NCBI RefSeq assembly: GCF_009829915.1
Contig: NZ_SZZW01000003.1
Span: 62,001 to 126,000 of the forward strand
From: Pantoea sp. Nvir
Lineage (GTDB): Bacteria > Pseudomonadota > Gammaproteobacteria > Enterobacterales > Enterobacteriaceae
Direction of reading: 5' to 3'
Length of the DNA: 64,000 nt
Part shown: one piece after another, positions 20,988 through 31,299 of the stretch
Layout of the letters: the number at the start of each line of letters is the position of its first letter
Position numbering within the stretch: the stretch's first letter is position 1
Made by a program: the position numbers and the translations under genes
Notes under the pieces: generated by a model
Database searches by the model: none
Seen by the model: the letters and a program-made list of their open reading frames with translations, nothing else
What the model was told of the DNA's origin: nothing

Positions 20988-21011
20988 AGCCGTCCAGATG
21001 GTTTTCCGTCT
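20988..21011 (+). promoter_or_regulatory. Possible MetJ boxes upstream of metK
   Basis: Three adjacent 8-mers (AGCCGTCC, AGATGGTT, TTCCGTCT) match the AGACGTCT met-box consensus at 6, 5 and 5 of 8 positions. They lie about 145 bp before the metK start. MetJ binds cooperatively to tandem imperfect boxes, so the arrangement is plausible, but the individual matches are weak. Confidence 0.35.
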
Positions 21012-21154
21012 AAAATAGTTAATATTCAGGTAATACCTCCGAGACTCTAACACTGATTAAATTGCTCGCGGTTTCGCCTGAAGGAGCATCAAATAGGTTA
21101 ACTTGACTTAGACTATGCTGTCGCATTTAAACCATTTGCAAAGTAAGGAACAGA

Positions 21155-22306
21155 ATGGCTAAACACCTTTTTACGTCCGAGTCCGTATCAGAAGGACACC
21201 CTGATAAAATTGCCGACCAGATTTCCGATGCCGTGCTAGACGCTATCCTAGAACAGGATCTCGAAGCGCGCGTGGCCTGCGAAACTTACGTAAAAACTGG
21301 TATGGTGTTAGTGGGGGGCGAGATCACGACTAGCGCCTGGGTCGATATCGAAGAAATTACTCGCAATACCGTACGTGAAATCGGTTATATTCACTCTGAT
21401 ATGGGCTTTGACGCCAACTCTTGTGCTGTATTAAGTGCTATAGGGAAACAATCACCAGATATCAAACAGGGTGTTGACCGTACTGATCCGCTGGATCAAG
21501 GTGCAGGTGATCAAGGCATGATGTTTGGCTATGCCACCAATGAAACTAACGTATTAATGCCAGCTCCAGTGACCTATTCTCACCGTCTAATGCAACGTCA
21601 GTCTGAAGTACGTAAAAACGGCATATTGCCATGGTTACGTCCAGATGCAAAAAGTCAGATTACTTTCCAGTATGACCACGGTAAAATTATTGGTATCGAC
21701 GCTGTAGTACTCTCAACTCAGCACTCGGAAGATGTTGACCAACATACCTTACGCGAAGCAGTAATGGAAGAGATCATCAAACCGGTCCTACCAAGCAAAT
21801 GGATCAGTGCCAGTACTAAATATCACATCAACCCAACTGGACGCTTCGTTATCGGTGGTCCCATGGGTGACTGCGGTCTGACCGGACGTAAAATAATTGT
21901 TGATACCTATGGTGGTTTGGCGCGTCACGGTGGTGGTGCTTTCTCCGGTAAAGATCCATCAAAAGTCGATCGTTCTGCTGCCTATGCAGCGCGCTATGTG
22001 GCAAAAAACATCGTTGCAGCTGGTCTGGCCGATCGCTGTGAAATTCAGGTTTCTTATGCTATTGGCGTAGCAGAACCAACCTCTATTATGGTAGAAACCT
22101 TTGGTACTGAGAAAATATTAGTTGAGCGGTTAACCTTTCTAATGCGCGAATTTTTTGATCTGCGCCCTTATGGACTAATTAGAATGCTGGATTTATTGCA
22201 ACCAATCTATAAAGAAACCGCCGCTTACGGTCATTTTGGGCGTGAACACTTTCCTTGGGAAAAAACCGATAAAGCTGTCCAGTTACGCGAAGCAGCTGGT
22301 CTGTAA
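21155..22306 (+). CDS. metK: S-adenosylmethionine synthetase
   Basis: Forms SAM from methionine and ATP. At 383 aa it compares with 384 in E. coli. Family signatures are present: [11 protein letters not shown], the hexapeptide GAGDQG in a conserved context ([15 protein letters not shown]), [10 protein letters not shown] with the P-loop-like segment, and the metal-binding aspartates. An AAGGAACAG ribosome-binding site precedes ATG 21155. It is followed by galP as in E. coli; the upstream spe genes are decayed. Confidence 0.97.
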   Translation: MAKHLFTSESVSEGHPDKIADQISDAVLDAILEQDLEARVACETYVKTGMVLVGGEITTSAWVDIEEITRNTVREIGYIHSDMGFDANSCAVLSAIGKQSPDIKQGVDRTDPLDQGAGDQGMMFGYATNETNVLMPAPVTYSHRLMQRQSEVRKNGILPWLRPDAKSQITFQYDHGKIIGIDAVVLSTQHSEDVDQHTLREAVMEEIIKPVLPSKWISASTKYHINPTGRFVIGGPMGDCGLTGRKIIVDTYGGLARHGGGAFSGKDPSKVDRSAAYAARYVAKNIVAAGLADRCEIQVSYAIGVAEPTSIMVETFGTEKILVERLTFLMREFFDLRPYGLIRMLDLLQPIYKETAAYGHFGREHFPWEKTDKAVQLREAAGL

Positions 22307-22447
22307 ATTTAATTTACTGGATGCACTATTCACTTAATTAAAGAATAATTTTCGTTTTTTATATTTTCTTTATTTATTTATCTTTTTTCTTTGCATTCAA
22401 AACTTTTTCTTTTCTTAAAGACATTTCTATGGGTTACCAAAAATTGG

Positions 22448-22461
22448 TGTTACCGATTACA
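22448..22461 (+). promoter_or_regulatory. Upstream gal operator (GalR/GalS-type)
   Basis: TGTTACCGATTACA matches the gal operator core TGTAANCGNTTNCA with one mismatch. It lies 199 bp upstream of a second, perfect operator, a spacing that could support repressor looping. Whether galR or galS survives in this genome cannot be told from the window. Confidence 0.6.
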
Positions 22462-22646
22462 AATTAAAAATCTTTTTTATCTTATAGTTAGTATTTAATG
22501 ACTTTTATTTTTTTCTTAAAATAGTTGTTTTATCGTGCTCTAATAGATGATATTTGATGAAATGTTAGAAGTTTATCAAAATTTTACTCTATCTATACAT
22601 TTAATATTCTCTTGCTGAGAATGTCGAATTTTATTATAAAAAAGTG

Positions 22647-22660
22647 TGTAACCGATTACA
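22647..22660 (+). promoter_or_regulatory. Promoter-proximal gal operator
   Basis: TGTAACCGATTACA is a perfect fit to the core TGTAANCGNTTNCA. It sits five bases from a CRP-like site and about 80 bp before the galP start. This supports GalR/GalS control of galP, as known in E. coli. Confidence 0.75.
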
Positions 22661-22664
22661 TTTG

Positions 22665-22707
22665 CGTGATCTACATCACTTTTTCATGGGAAAAGTTTTT
22701 TTAACAT
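22665..22707 (+). promoter_or_regulatory. CRP site and putative galP promoter
   Basis: CGTGATCTACATCACT (22665-22680) carries GTGA-N6-TCAC, nearly ideal for CRP. TAACAT at 22702-22707 could be the -10 box. A start point near 22714 would put the CRP site at about -41.5, the class II geometry. No good -35 is needed in such promoters. The match is by eye only. Confidence 0.6.
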
Positions 22708-22739
22708 TCAAAAAGTAATCATGAAAAATCGGAGGTATA

Positions 22740-24137
22740 ATGCCCAGTAATGCTCATAAAAGCAGAACGTCAAATAAGGTGATGACCTTTCTTGTCTGTT
22801 TTCTTGCGGCCCTTGCCGGCCTATTATTTGGACTTGATATCGGTGTTATCGCAGGCGCGCTGCCGTTTATTACAAAAAATTTCAATGCGACTGCACACCA
22901 GCAAGAATGGATTGTTAGCTCAATGATGTTTGGAGCGTCCGTCGGCGCTATCAGCTCTGGCTGGATGTCGTCCCATCTTGGCCGTAAACAGAGTCTAACA
23001 GCAGGAGCAATTCTATTTATTATAGGCTCACTTTGGTCTGCTGTGGTGCCTAACCCAGAAATTCTTATCGTTGCACGGGTGGTGCTAGGACTGGCCGTAG
23101 GAATTACATCTTATACTGCTCCTCTATATCTATCTGAAATAGCTCCTGAGAATATCCGTGGTAGTATGATTTCGCTCTATCAGTTAATGATTACTATCGG
23201 TATTTTTGTTGCTTATCTATCCGACACCGCTTTTAGCGAATCAGGTAACTGGCGCTGGATGCTCGGTATCATTACTATCCCTGCAGTATTATTGCTGTTA
23301 GGCGTGATTTTTTTGCCCAATAGCCCACGTTGGCTAGCAACTAGAGGTTACTTCCGCGACGCTCAGCATGTGCTAGATCGCCTACGAGATACTAGCGAGC
23401 AGGCAAAACGCGAGCTGGAAGAGATACGTGAGAGCCTGAAAATTAAACAGTCTGGCTGGCAGCTTTTTCAGAGTAATAGCAATTTTCGGCGCACTGTGTT
23501 CCTAGGTGTACTATTACAGGTAATGCAACAGTTCACTGGCATGAACGTCATCATGTATTATGCACCGAAAATCTTTGAAATCGCCGGTTTCTCTAATAGT
23601 AATGAACAGATGTGGGGTACGGTTATTGTAGGCATGGTCAACGTTCTGGCCACTTTTATTGCTATAGGATTGGTAGACCGCTGGGGACGTAAACCAACGC
23701 TAATACTAGGATTTTTAGTGATGGCATTCGGCATGGTAGTCCTTGGTACTATGCTACATACCGGTATCCATTCACAAGAAGAGCAGTATTTTTCTATCGC
23801 TATGCTGCTGATATTTATCCTTGGCTTCGCTATGAGTGCTGGCCCACTTATCTGGGTACTTTGCTCAGAGATACAGCCGTTAAAAGGCCGTGATTTTGGA
23901 ATTACCGTATCTACTACTACCAACTGGATTGCTAATATGATCGTCGGTGCAACTTTCCTTACCATGCTGAATACGATGGGCAATGCCCTAACTTTCTGGT
24001 TCTATGCGCTGCTGAACGTCTTATTTATTCTGCTGACGGTGCTACTGATCCCGGAGACAAAAAATGTTTCTTTGGAACATATCGAGCGTAACTTGATGTC
24101 CGGTAAAAAACTGCGTGATATCGGCTCTCAAGATTAA
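22740..24137 (+). CDS. galP: Galactose:proton symporter (MFS sugar porter)
   Basis: Inner-membrane proton-coupled importer for galactose and other hexoses. At 465 aa it compares with 464 in E. coli GalP, with high identity. Twelve hydrophobic segments and sugar-porter signatures are visible: [20 protein letters not shown] after segment 2, [29 protein letters not shown] and the terminal [19 protein letters not shown] ribosome-binding site is close to ATG 22740. Full operators plus CRP control upstream suggest regulated sugar uptake persists, which is unusual in a strongly reduced genome. Confidence 0.96.
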   Translation: MPSNAHKSRTSNKVMTFLVCFLAALAGLLFGLDIGVIAGALPFITKNFNATAHQQEWIVSSMMFGASVGAISSGWMSSHLGRKQSLTAGAILFIIGSLWSAVVPNPEILIVARVVLGLAVGITSYTAPLYLSEIAPENIRGSMISLYQLMITIGIFVAYLSDTAFSESGNWRWMLGIITIPAVLLLLGVIFLPNSPRWLATRGYFRDAQHVLDRLRDTSEQAKRELEEIRESLKIKQSGWQLFQSNSNFRRTVFLGVLLQVMQQFTGMNVIMYYAPKIFEIAGFSNSNEQMWGTVIVGMVNVLATFIAIGLVDRWGRKPTLILGFLVMAFGMVVLGTMLHTGIHSQEEQYFSIAMLLIFILGFAMSAGPLIWVLCSEIQPLKGRDFGITVSTTTNWIANMIVGATFLTMLNTMGNALTFWFYALLNVLFILLTVLLIPETKNVSLEHIERNLMSGKKLRDIGSQD

Positions 24138-24157
24138 CATTCCTGCGCTATAACACG

Positions 24158-24186
24158 AAGGCGGGGCTGTAAAGCCCACCTTTATA
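24158..24186 (+). terminator. galP terminator
   Basis: Hairpin with GGGCT/AGCCC inner stem and AAGG/CCTT outer stem around a small internal loop, followed by TTTATATT. It begins about 20 bp after the galP stop. The tail is moderate rather than a pure T run. Confidence 0.7.
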
Positions 24187-24949
24187 TTGGACTGTATTCT
24201 CTTTATTCTCTTTCTATATCACTCATGGATTCCAACATAGGGAGATATTTTCTATTGTCGTTGTTTTTTTTGCAGGTGTCCCTCTAATATAATACTCATA
24301 GTGCTATTCTTTAAAACTTGCCAATCATAAAACTGTAACACTCTAGCAGCATTATTTCTAGAGAAATAGAAGTGTACTTTACTTTTGATGCGGTGCTTTT
24401 TTATTATAAATCATTGAAAATATTTTTATAATACACATCACTATATCAATTAAATTGATACCCCCAAGCGTGCACCAACACTCCCTACCATCGCCTAATA
24501 TTAGTAGCAATACTACTTAACGCATGATATCACATCACTGTGAGTGATGTAGTAAAGATGAGTATCTTTACGTGACTTGCAAAAACCTGTTATCAGTTAA
24601 TAACTGTTCTCTAACTTTCTTTAGCTGAAATGCATCTCTTAATGAATCTGCATTCTCACTACCACCATTTTTTAATTTTTTATTTATCGAGCATAATTTA
24701 AAATTATGCAATATAAATCAATATTATGCTAGATTTAGCATAAAAACAGATTAAAAATAAGCATGTTAAAAACATCCTGTAGCGAGTAATCCCAGTCCAC
24801 ATATTCTACTGGGGTGCGAACCAACACCACCTTAACTTGTGTGTAAGGTAATCATAATCCTTGTATTATGCAGCAGGTTTGTTAGTGTTAAAATTAATGA
24901 GTGAAAATATCTTTTCTACAATTTTTCCGTTCTTAGATTTCAGGAGATG
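24187..24949. other. Eroded DNA, former sprT/endA region
   Basis: E. coli has sprT and endA between galP and rsmE. No convincing remains of either were read, and no frame is open. Confidence 0.5.
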
Positions 24950-25225
24950 TATAAAAGTTCGTATCACATATTATTCTGAACTATTAGGTAGTAGATAAGT
25001 AGCAATCATAGATAAGTAGGATAAAAACGTCTTAATAAGATTAGCTACGTACTGTGCGTGTGATAACTGTAGAGTCTGGAACTTTATAAGAACGATAAAG
25101 TAACTTTTGCAACAGGATCATTTTTGATGATAGAAAGATGTATCAAAAAAATAATAAGCTTCCTGAACATCGGTCTGACAATCGCGAGTTCCATCTTTTT
25201 TTACATCTCACCCAATTTAAGACAA
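24950..25225 (+). pseudogene. rsmE: rsmE relic (16S rRNA m3U1498 methyltransferase)
   Basis: Directly upstream of gshB, as in E. coli. The start region reads VRITYYSELL (RIYHPEPL). Further on, SDNREFHLFLHLTQF follows IDDRESPLHIHLGQV, in a frame interrupted by TAA shortly after. Only the N-terminal third is traceable and the methyltransferase knot domain is gone, so 16S U1498 methylation is probably absent unless another copy exists. Confidence 0.6.
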
Positions 25226-25444
25226 TGCAAAGTAAAGACAGATGCTAAAAACTATTAAAAGATTATTGGTAGACTTTGCCTACACCTAATATGTTCTTAA
25301 CCATATACTATGAATTTAACTGAAAAGTACTTTATAATACATGATTCTAGAATTAATACATAATTCTAGAATTAAGCATTTTAACTAAAGTCAGCGACCA
25401 TGACCTTATGGAAATAGTAAAGACCGTGTTTCTAAGGAAGAACA

Positions 25445-26389
25445 ATGATTAAAATTGGCATCGTTATGGATCCTATAGCGTCCATTAACATTAAAAAAGA
25501 TACCAGCTTCGCCATGTTGCTAGAAGCACAGCGCCGTGGTTATGAAATTCACTATATGGAAATGACCGATCTTTCTATTTGCTGCGGTGTTTCACATGCT
25601 CGTACTCGTTTGATGCATGTTGAGCGGAACTTTAAAAAATGGTATGAATTTGGCAGAGAGCAAGATATCATGCTAGCCGATCTCAATGTAATCCTGATGC
25701 GTAAGGATCCGCCGTTCAATACCGAGTTTATCTACATCACCTACATCTTAGAGCGCGCAGAAGCACAAGGTACATTAATCATTAATAAGCCGCAAAGTTT
25801 ACGTGACTGTAACGAGAAACTCTATACTGCCTGGTTTCCCGAATTTACACCGAATACATTAGTAACTTGCAGTAAAGAAAAACTGTACGCATTTTGGCAA
25901 AAACATGGCGATATTATTATAAAACCGCTAGATAGTATGGGTGGCGCGTCTATTTTCCGTGTAAAGCAGGATGACCATAATTTTGGTGTGATTACAGAGT
26001 TAATGACCCACTATAGTTCATGTTTCTGTATGGCGCAAAATTATCTGCCAGAGATTAAAGAAGGTGACAAACGTGTTCTGGTAGTCGATGGTGAACCGGT
26101 TCCTTATTGTCTAACCCGCATCCCTCAGAGAGGGGAAACTCGCAGCAACCTCGCCGTAGGTGGTCACGGAGAGGCACGTCCATTAAGCAAAAGCGACTGG
26201 GATTTGGCACGTCGCATAAGTCCAACACTAAAATCAAAAGGATTGATTTTTGTAGGCTTGGATATAATTGGTGATAAACTTACTGAAGTAAACGTCACCA
26301 GCCCCACATGTGTATGTGAAATCGAAGCTGCATTCCCGATCTCCATCACAGGTATGTTGATGGACGCTATTGAAAAACGTCTAGGATGA
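25445..26389 (+). CDS. gshB: Glutathione synthetase
   Basis: Joins gamma-glutamylcysteine and glycine with ATP, the last step of glutathione synthesis. At 314 aa it compares with 316 in E. coli. ATP-grasp features are present: [24 protein letters not shown], the [20 protein letters not shown] strand pair, and the metal-binding [23 protein letters not shown] ribosome-binding region precedes ATG 25445. It is followed by yqgE and ruvX in the E. coli order. Just upstream (25344-25375) are two copies of a 13-bp repeat. Confidence 0.96.
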   Translation: MIKIGIVMDPIASINIKKDTSFAMLLEAQRRGYEIHYMEMTDLSICCGVSHARTRLMHVERNFKKWYEFGREQDIMLADLNVILMRKDPPFNTEFIYITYILERAEAQGTLIINKPQSLRDCNEKLYTAWFPEFTPNTLVTCSKEKLYAFWQKHGDIIIKPLDSMGGASIFRVKQDDHNFGVITELMTHYSSCFCMAQNYLPEIKEGDKRVLVVDGEPVPYCLTRIPQRGETRSNLAVGGHGEARPLSKSDWDLARRISPTLKSKGLIFVGLDIIGDKLTEVNVTSPTCVCEIEAAFPISITGMLMDAIEKRLG

Positions 26390-26471
26390 GCTTAACCCTG
26401 GAGCTGGGATCCGTCGTGGCCAACCTAAAGCAGCATATTCACTCTGCGCTCGTCCTTTTTTGGTACATCGA

Positions 26472-27041
26472 ATGAGAATAAATCTACAACATCATTTTTT
26501 AATCGCCATGCCTTCGCTAGAAGATCTTTTTTTTAGGCGTTCTGTGGTTTATATTTGCGAGCACAATGAAGAGGGCTCGATGGGTTTAATTATTAATAAA
26601 CCGCTAGAAAATCTAACAGTTGAAGACATTTTAAAAAAAATGAAAATTAATACCGGTGGGCGTGACTCTACGATTTCTTTGGATAAACCGATATTTATCG
26701 GGGGGCCTTTAGCTGAGGATCGTGGTTTTATCCTTCATTCCGCACAACGTACCTTCTCATCCAGCATCCGTATTTCTGATACCACAGTGATTACTACTTC
26801 ACGCGACGTACTGGAATCGCTCGGTACCGCTTCGCGGCCTGAGCATGTACTAGTTGCACTAGGCTACTGTGCCTGGAAGAAAGATCAGCTAGAGGCTGAA
26901 CTCATGGAGAACGCCTGGCTTACCACGCCCGCTGATAGTAATGTTTTATTTCAAACGCCGATTGCTGAACGCTGGCGTGAAGCAGCGCGCGGTATAGGCA
27001 TTGATATCCATAGCATTACCAGTAATGCTGGGCACGCTTGA
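26472..27041 (+). CDS. yqgE: UPF0301 (AlgH-like) protein YqgE
   Basis: Conserved protein of uncertain biochemical role; the family includes AlgH. At 189 aa from ATG 26472 it compares with 187 in E. coli. Conserved stretches are [58 protein letters not shown] and [16 protein letters not shown] 12 bases upstream would add four residues but has no family support. Its TGA shares a base with the ruvX ATG (TGATG), so the two are translationally coupled. Confidence 0.92.
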   Translation: MRINLQHHFLIAMPSLEDLFFRRSVVYICEHNEEGSMGLIINKPLENLTVEDILKKMKINTGGRDSTISLDKPIFIGGPLAEDRGFILHSAQRTFSSSIRISDTTVITTSRDVLESLGTASRPEHVLVALGYCAWKKDQLEAELMENAWLTTPADSNVLFQTPIAERWREAARGIGIDIHSITSNAGHA

Positions 27042-27457
27042 TGTCGACAAAAATCCTTTTATGCTTTGATTTCGGGACTAAAAATATCGGCATTGCAGTC
27101 GGTCAGCTGTTTACCGGTAATGTTCGCCCTCTTAACGCTTTGAAAGCACAAGACGGTACTCCTGACTGGATGCAGATAGAGAAGTTATTAAAAGAGTGGC
27201 AGCCCGATTACCTCGTGGTAGGCCTTCCGCTTAATATGGATGGATCTGAGCAATACCTCACTTCTCGTGTACGTAAGTTTGCTAGATGTCTACATGATCG
27301 CTTCGATATTCGCGTCGAGCTACAGGACGAGCGTCTTAGCACTGTCGAAGCACGCTACTGCCTATTTGAACGCGGTGGATACCGTGCGCTGAATAAATAC
27401 TCGGTAGATTCTCATGCGGCTGCTATTATTTTGCAAGATTGGCTAGAAATAAATTGA
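27041..27457 (+). CDS. ruvX: Putative Holliday junction resolvase / pre-16S rRNA nuclease YqgF
   Basis: RNase-H-fold nuclease; in E. coli YqgF is implicated in 16S rRNA 5'-end processing and belongs to the RuvX resolvase family. At 138 aa it has the E. coli length. Key motifs are the first acidic strand [36 protein letters not shown], and the final acidic [16 protein letters not shown] 27041 overlaps the yqgE stop; a TTG one codon upstream is less likely. Confidence 0.94.
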   Translation: MSTKILLCFDFGTKNIGIAVGQLFTGNVRPLNALKAQDGTPDWMQIEKLLKEWQPDYLVVGLPLNMDGSEQYLTSRVRKFARCLHDRFDIRVELQDERLSTVEARYCLFERGGYRALNKYSVDSHAAAIILQDWLEIN

Positions 27458-27939
27458 TATTTCTGTTATGGAATGGAGTTCTATGTATGTCAGTGCGCTT
27501 ACTGCAGTACTGAAATTCACTGCAATTAACATAATACTTTCTAGTGTTCCACCCTACTCTAAAAAAAACCCCTTCAAAGATCGTTAGTCGAACACTTATG
27601 CTGTACGCATAAACATTCTTTCATAACCATGTGCCAACTGCATATGTATGTGCATTAGTCTAATTACGGCCAATCAATAAATAATGTGCTATTGTCTATT
27701 ACACGCTATATTTGTGCAACATAGTAATATTAAAAAATAGCCTGCTCCCAGTAATAGTTAATGTTTGGTGAATAGTGTATTGCTATAACGGTAGTGCGCC
27801 GATCCAGATAATTCGGGTGTCTTAACCCAATACAGCATAATCGCTCCATTATATAAATTTGAAGCGTATAAAAACGGTGCTTTATTTTACAATAAAAGGT
27901 ACCACAATTTCTTCTATATCAATTAATAATTTTGTGACT

Positions 27940-28644
27940 ATGAGTTCAATCCAGCATAACTTACAGAAAATACGTCAACGAATCTACCTTGCTGCAAAGC
28001 AATGCGGACGCGATCCCGAAGAAATCACACTAGTTGCAGTAAGTAAAAGTAAACCTACAGGCGCAATCAAAGAAGCTATAGCTACCGGACAACTCGCATT
28101 CGGTGAAAATTACGTACAAGAAGGAGTCGCAAAGATTACAGCTCTGACCACACTTCCTGGTATACAGTGGCACTTCATCGGACCGTTACAAGCTAATAAA
28201 AGCCGTCTAGTAGCAGAACACTTTAATTGGTGCCATACCGTTGACAGTCAAAAGATTGCTCAACGCCTTAGTGATCAGCGCCCAATTATTCTACCGCCGC
28301 TAAATGTATTGATTCAAATAAATATTAGTAATGAAAATAGTAAATCTGGAATCATGTTAGATGCTTTACATATATTGGCGCAGAAAGTTTCAGAATTGCC
28401 ACGATTGCATCTGAGGGGATTGATGGCTATCCCAGCTCCTGAGGATGACTATCAGCTTCAGCTGGAGGCGTGTCAGATGACGACTAACACCTTTCATCAT
28501 TTAAAGCAATACTATCCTGAAGTTGATACGCTCTCTTTGGGAATGAGTAAGGATATGGAGGCGGCTATTACTGCAGGTAGTACAATGCTACGTATTGGCA
28601 CCGCAGTTTTTGGCGTGCGGGACTATGTATCCAATACTCAATAA
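27940..28644 (+). CDS. yggS: PLP homeostasis protein YggS (PLPBP/COG0325)
   Basis: Pyridoxal-phosphate-binding protein that buffers PLP and affects amino-acid pools. From ATG 27940 it is 234 aa, the E. coli length. The PLP lysine lies in VAVSKSKP (about residue 36). Other hallmarks are FGENYVQEG, WHFIGPLQANKSR, INISNENSKSG, LRGLMAIP and LSLGMSKDMEAAI. The frame runs 27 codons further upstream without family similarity, so the internal ATG is chosen. It is followed by yggT after 16 bp. Confidence 0.94.
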   Translation: MSSIQHNLQKIRQRIYLAAKQCGRDPEEITLVAVSKSKPTGAIKEAIATGQLAFGENYVQEGVAKITALTTLPGIQWHFIGPLQANKSRLVAEHFNWCHTVDSQKIAQRLSDQRPIILPPLNVLIQINISNENSKSGIMLDALHILAQKVSELPRLHLRGLMAIPAPEDDYQLQLEACQMTTNTFHHLKQYYPEVDTLSLGMSKDMEAAITAGSTMLRIGTAVFGVRDYVSNTQ

Positions 28645-28660
28645 TGATTGAGGGAACCTA

Positions 28661-29215
28661 ATGTTCACATTGACGTTTTTAGTCAACACATTAATCGACC
28701 TGTACATGATGATGCTATTGTTGCGTGTTTGGATGAAGTATTTGCGTTGTGATTTTTATAATCCATTTTTGCATTTCGTACTCCAAATTACACAACCGAT
28801 TATCAAGTCACTACACCGTATTATCCCAGATATCGGTTCGATTGATAGCGCTTCGCTGTTTCTGGCATTTATGCTAGCAACTCTGAAATATCCAATTTTG
28901 CTACTAATGCATGTAGGCGTCTTTTCAATGGACGCTACAAACTTTCTGGTAGGGCTACTAGCTCTGCTAAAGTCTACTGGTTATTTGGTATTTTGGGTCA
29001 TAATTATTCGTTCACTAATGAGCTGGATTAGCTCAGGACGTAGCCCTTTGGATTATATACTAATTCAGCTAACTGAGCCGCTAATGGCACCGATTCGCCA
29101 CATCCTGCCTGTAATAAGCGGTATCGATTTTTCCGCTATGATTGTAATTCTAATACTTTATGCCCTAAATTTTCTCGGCATGGACTTATTCCCAAGCCTC
29201 TGGTATCTGCTTTAA
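28661..29215 (+). CDS. yggT: YggT family integral membrane protein
   Basis: Inner-membrane protein with two YGGT repeats; its role is uncertain, though E. coli YggT has been linked to osmotic-shock protection. At 184 aa it compares with 188 in E. coli. Each repeat has a hydrophobic span and a conserved stretch: CDFYNPF...TQPIIKSLHRIIPDIGSID and SGRSPLDYILIQLTEPLMAP, ending GIDFSAM. About four to five membrane segments are seen. It follows yggS after 16 bp, as in E. coli. Confidence 0.92.
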   Translation: MFTLTFLVNTLIDLYMMMLLLRVWMKYLRCDFYNPFLHFVLQITQPIIKSLHRIIPDIGSIDSASLFLAFMLATLKYPILLLMHVGVFSMDATNFLVGLLALLKSTGYLVFWVIIIRSLMSWISSGRSPLDYILIQLTEPLMAPIRHILPVISGIDFSAMIVILILYALNFLGMDLFPSLWYLL

Positions 29216-29238
29216 AAAAACACTGATACTATTATATA

Positions 29239-29465
29239 AAAAATTACGCTACTGGAAATTCCAGTAAATTACATGAATTAATGGAGATAGTTACCACCTT
29301 TAATTCAATTTCGATATCGTAGCTAAACCCGCACTAGGAATGGAGTCAATAAAATACTAGACTAACCTTTATGAAAATTACCATTATGAGAGTATACTAT
29401 AAATGCAGAAAACTAGATTCTTCAGAGATGGCTAGAAACATCCTTATGGAGATAAGCATGATGTG
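29239..29465 (+). pseudogene. rdgB: rdgB relic (dITP/XTP pyrophosphatase)
   Basis: Between yggT and hemW, as in E. coli. The N-terminus reads YATGNSSKLHELMEIV against LATGNVGKVRELASLL, including the ATGN substrate motif, followed by stops at the next positions. A later stretch NILMEISMM may correspond to NLQKLLETM. Everything beyond is lost. RdgB clears dITP, dXTP and related damaged nucleotides from the pool. Confidence 0.7.
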
Positions 29466-29805
29466 TAACACTAGATAATTAATTAGGGTACAAGATAGTT
29501 TTGAGAAAATTAAAACATGAAAATGCCAGAAAAATTTCTGGATGGCGATCATCAAGAATATTTCTAATATATGTTAGTTAGTAGTCCCACACTATGTGAA
29601 AAATCCGACATCTCTAGCATTTTTATGGCACTTGTGCAGATGGCATAAGTCGCATCTTCGCCTCTAAATCCTTCTTTAGCTACAATCTTGTTTTCTAAGT
29701 ACTAACTAAGCTAGGCACAACCGCTGCTAAATTGATCATAATCAAAACACAATGTTTTTTATCATCATAAGAACGCATTGATAATTCTGCTAGAAGTAAT
29801 GTGCA
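29466..29805. other. Eroded 3' part of the rdgB locus
   Basis: About 340 bp where the rest of rdgB would lie. No convincing residual protein similarity was read. It must contain the promoter and leader of hemW; no consensus promoter stands out. Confidence 0.45.
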
Positions 29806-30945
29806 ATGTATAATTTACCGCCGCTAAGCCTTTATATCCACATTCCGTGGTGCGTCAAAAAGTGTCCCTACTGCGACTTCAATTCCCATGTGTTAAAAGA
29901 CGAGGTGCCTCATATTGAATATGTACAACACCTACTACGAGATCTGGAAAACGATTTACTGCTAACAAACGGTCGCGAAGTACGTACTATTTTTATTGGA
30001 GGTGGGACACCTAGTATAATGAATAGCGACTCAATACATATACTAATGGAAGGTACTCGGGCGAGGGTGCCGCTGGCGGCCGATGCAGAAATCACCATAG
30101 AAGCTAACCCGAGCACTGTAGAAGCTAAGCGCTTTAGCGCATATCAACAGGCAGGGATTAACCGTATCTCTATTGGAGTGCAGAGCTTTAGTCCACAAAA
30201 GCTAGCGATATTAGGGCGTATTCATAGCGTAAAAGAGGCAAAACATGCTGCATATCTTGCAGATAGAATGCAGCTACGTAGCTTTAATCTCGATTTAATG
30301 CATGGCCTACCAAAGCAGTCGCTGGAGGAAGCGCTAAACGACCTTCATCAGGCTATTATGCTTAATGCACCACATCTTTCTTGGTATCAACTGACCATTG
30401 AACCCAATACACTGTTTAGCTCTCAACCACCGATACTACCACACGATGATACGTTATGGGATATCTTTAAGCAAGGTGATAACCTTCTTACTACTGCTGG
30501 CTATCAGCAGTATGAAATCTCATCCTATGCAAAACCAGGCTACCGCTGCGAGCATAATCTTAATTACTGGCGTTTTGGAGACTATCTTGGCATTGGGTGC
30601 GGTGCACACGGTAAGCTGACTCAGATGAATGGACTTATCGTACGTACTGTCAAAACGCTACATCCACATAGTTTTATGCAAGGTCGCTATCAGGACAAAC
30701 AGTATGAGATTTTGGATGCGGAGAAGCCATTCGAGTATTTTATGAACCGCTTCCGCCTATTTGAAGATGTTCCGCACGAAGAATTTACTCACTATACTGG
30801 CCTACACAAACAGACAATTCAATCGCAGATGGATAAGGCAATAACCGCTGGATACGTAGTTGAAAGTGAAACGCACTGGAAGATCACCGATAAAGGCAGA
30901 TTATTTTTGAATTCTTTGTTGGAATTTTTCCTATCAGAAGAGTAG
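29806..30945 (+). CDS. hemW: Haem chaperone HemW (radical SAM)
   Basis: Radical-SAM family protein related to HemN that binds haem and delivers it to membrane cytochromes. At 379 aa it compares with 378 in E. coli. The cluster motif CVKKCPYCDF (CxxxCxxC) is near residue 16. FIGGGTPS, EANPSTVEA, INRISIGVQSF, LDLMHGLP and the HemW C-terminal domain (NYWRFGDYLGIGCGAHGK) follow. The extra cysteine distinguishing true coproporphyrinogen oxidases was not seen. It may serve the bd-type oxidase encoded at 36-39 kb, which needs haem. Confidence 0.94.
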   Translation: MYNLPPLSLYIHIPWCVKKCPYCDFNSHVLKDEVPHIEYVQHLLRDLENDLLLTNGREVRTIFIGGGTPSIMNSDSIHILMEGTRARVPLAADAEITIEANPSTVEAKRFSAYQQAGINRISIGVQSFSPQKLAILGRIHSVKEAKHAAYLADRMQLRSFNLDLMHGLPKQSLEEALNDLHQAIMLNAPHLSWYQLTIEPNTLFSSQPPILPHDDTLWDIFKQGDNLLTTAGYQQYEISSYAKPGYRCEHNLNYWRFGDYLGIGCGAHGKLTQMNGLIVRTVKTLHPHSFMQGRYQDKQYEILDAEKPFEYFMNRFRLFEDVPHEEFTHYTGLHKQTIQSQMDKAITAGYVVESETHWKITDKGRLFLNSLLEFFLSEE

Positions 30946-31299
30946 TCGTGCAAGATATTAAAAGCCTGCACACGGATGATATCCTTGTAAAATTCAAGTT
31001 TTCTATATAAAAAGAAGTTTGGCACGGTCAATTTGTAAGAGGATGATTTTTTTTATGATTAAGATATACTACTTAAGTTAGTAGTATATTACTCGCTCTC
31101 GTACAGAGTCCTTCAGATAATTTTCAAAGTAAAATTTTTTAAATTTTATTGCGACTTGATAATATCTTTCTATGAATTAATCATTTTTAATTTCCCTTAA
31201 GATTGCTTAAGGATAGGGTTATTTATTAACGCCGTTAATGGGATTCTTTTACTAAAAATTCATCTTCAATACCACAATACCTACTACTTTGTGTAAGTA
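30946..31299. other. Convergent spacer hemW/trmB
   Basis: No gene. A 10-bp perfect inverted repeat (31064-31073 with 31080-31089) could form a hairpin in this convergent spacer, without a T run on either strand. E. coli yggL, expected beside trmB, is not recognisable. Confidence 0.5.
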
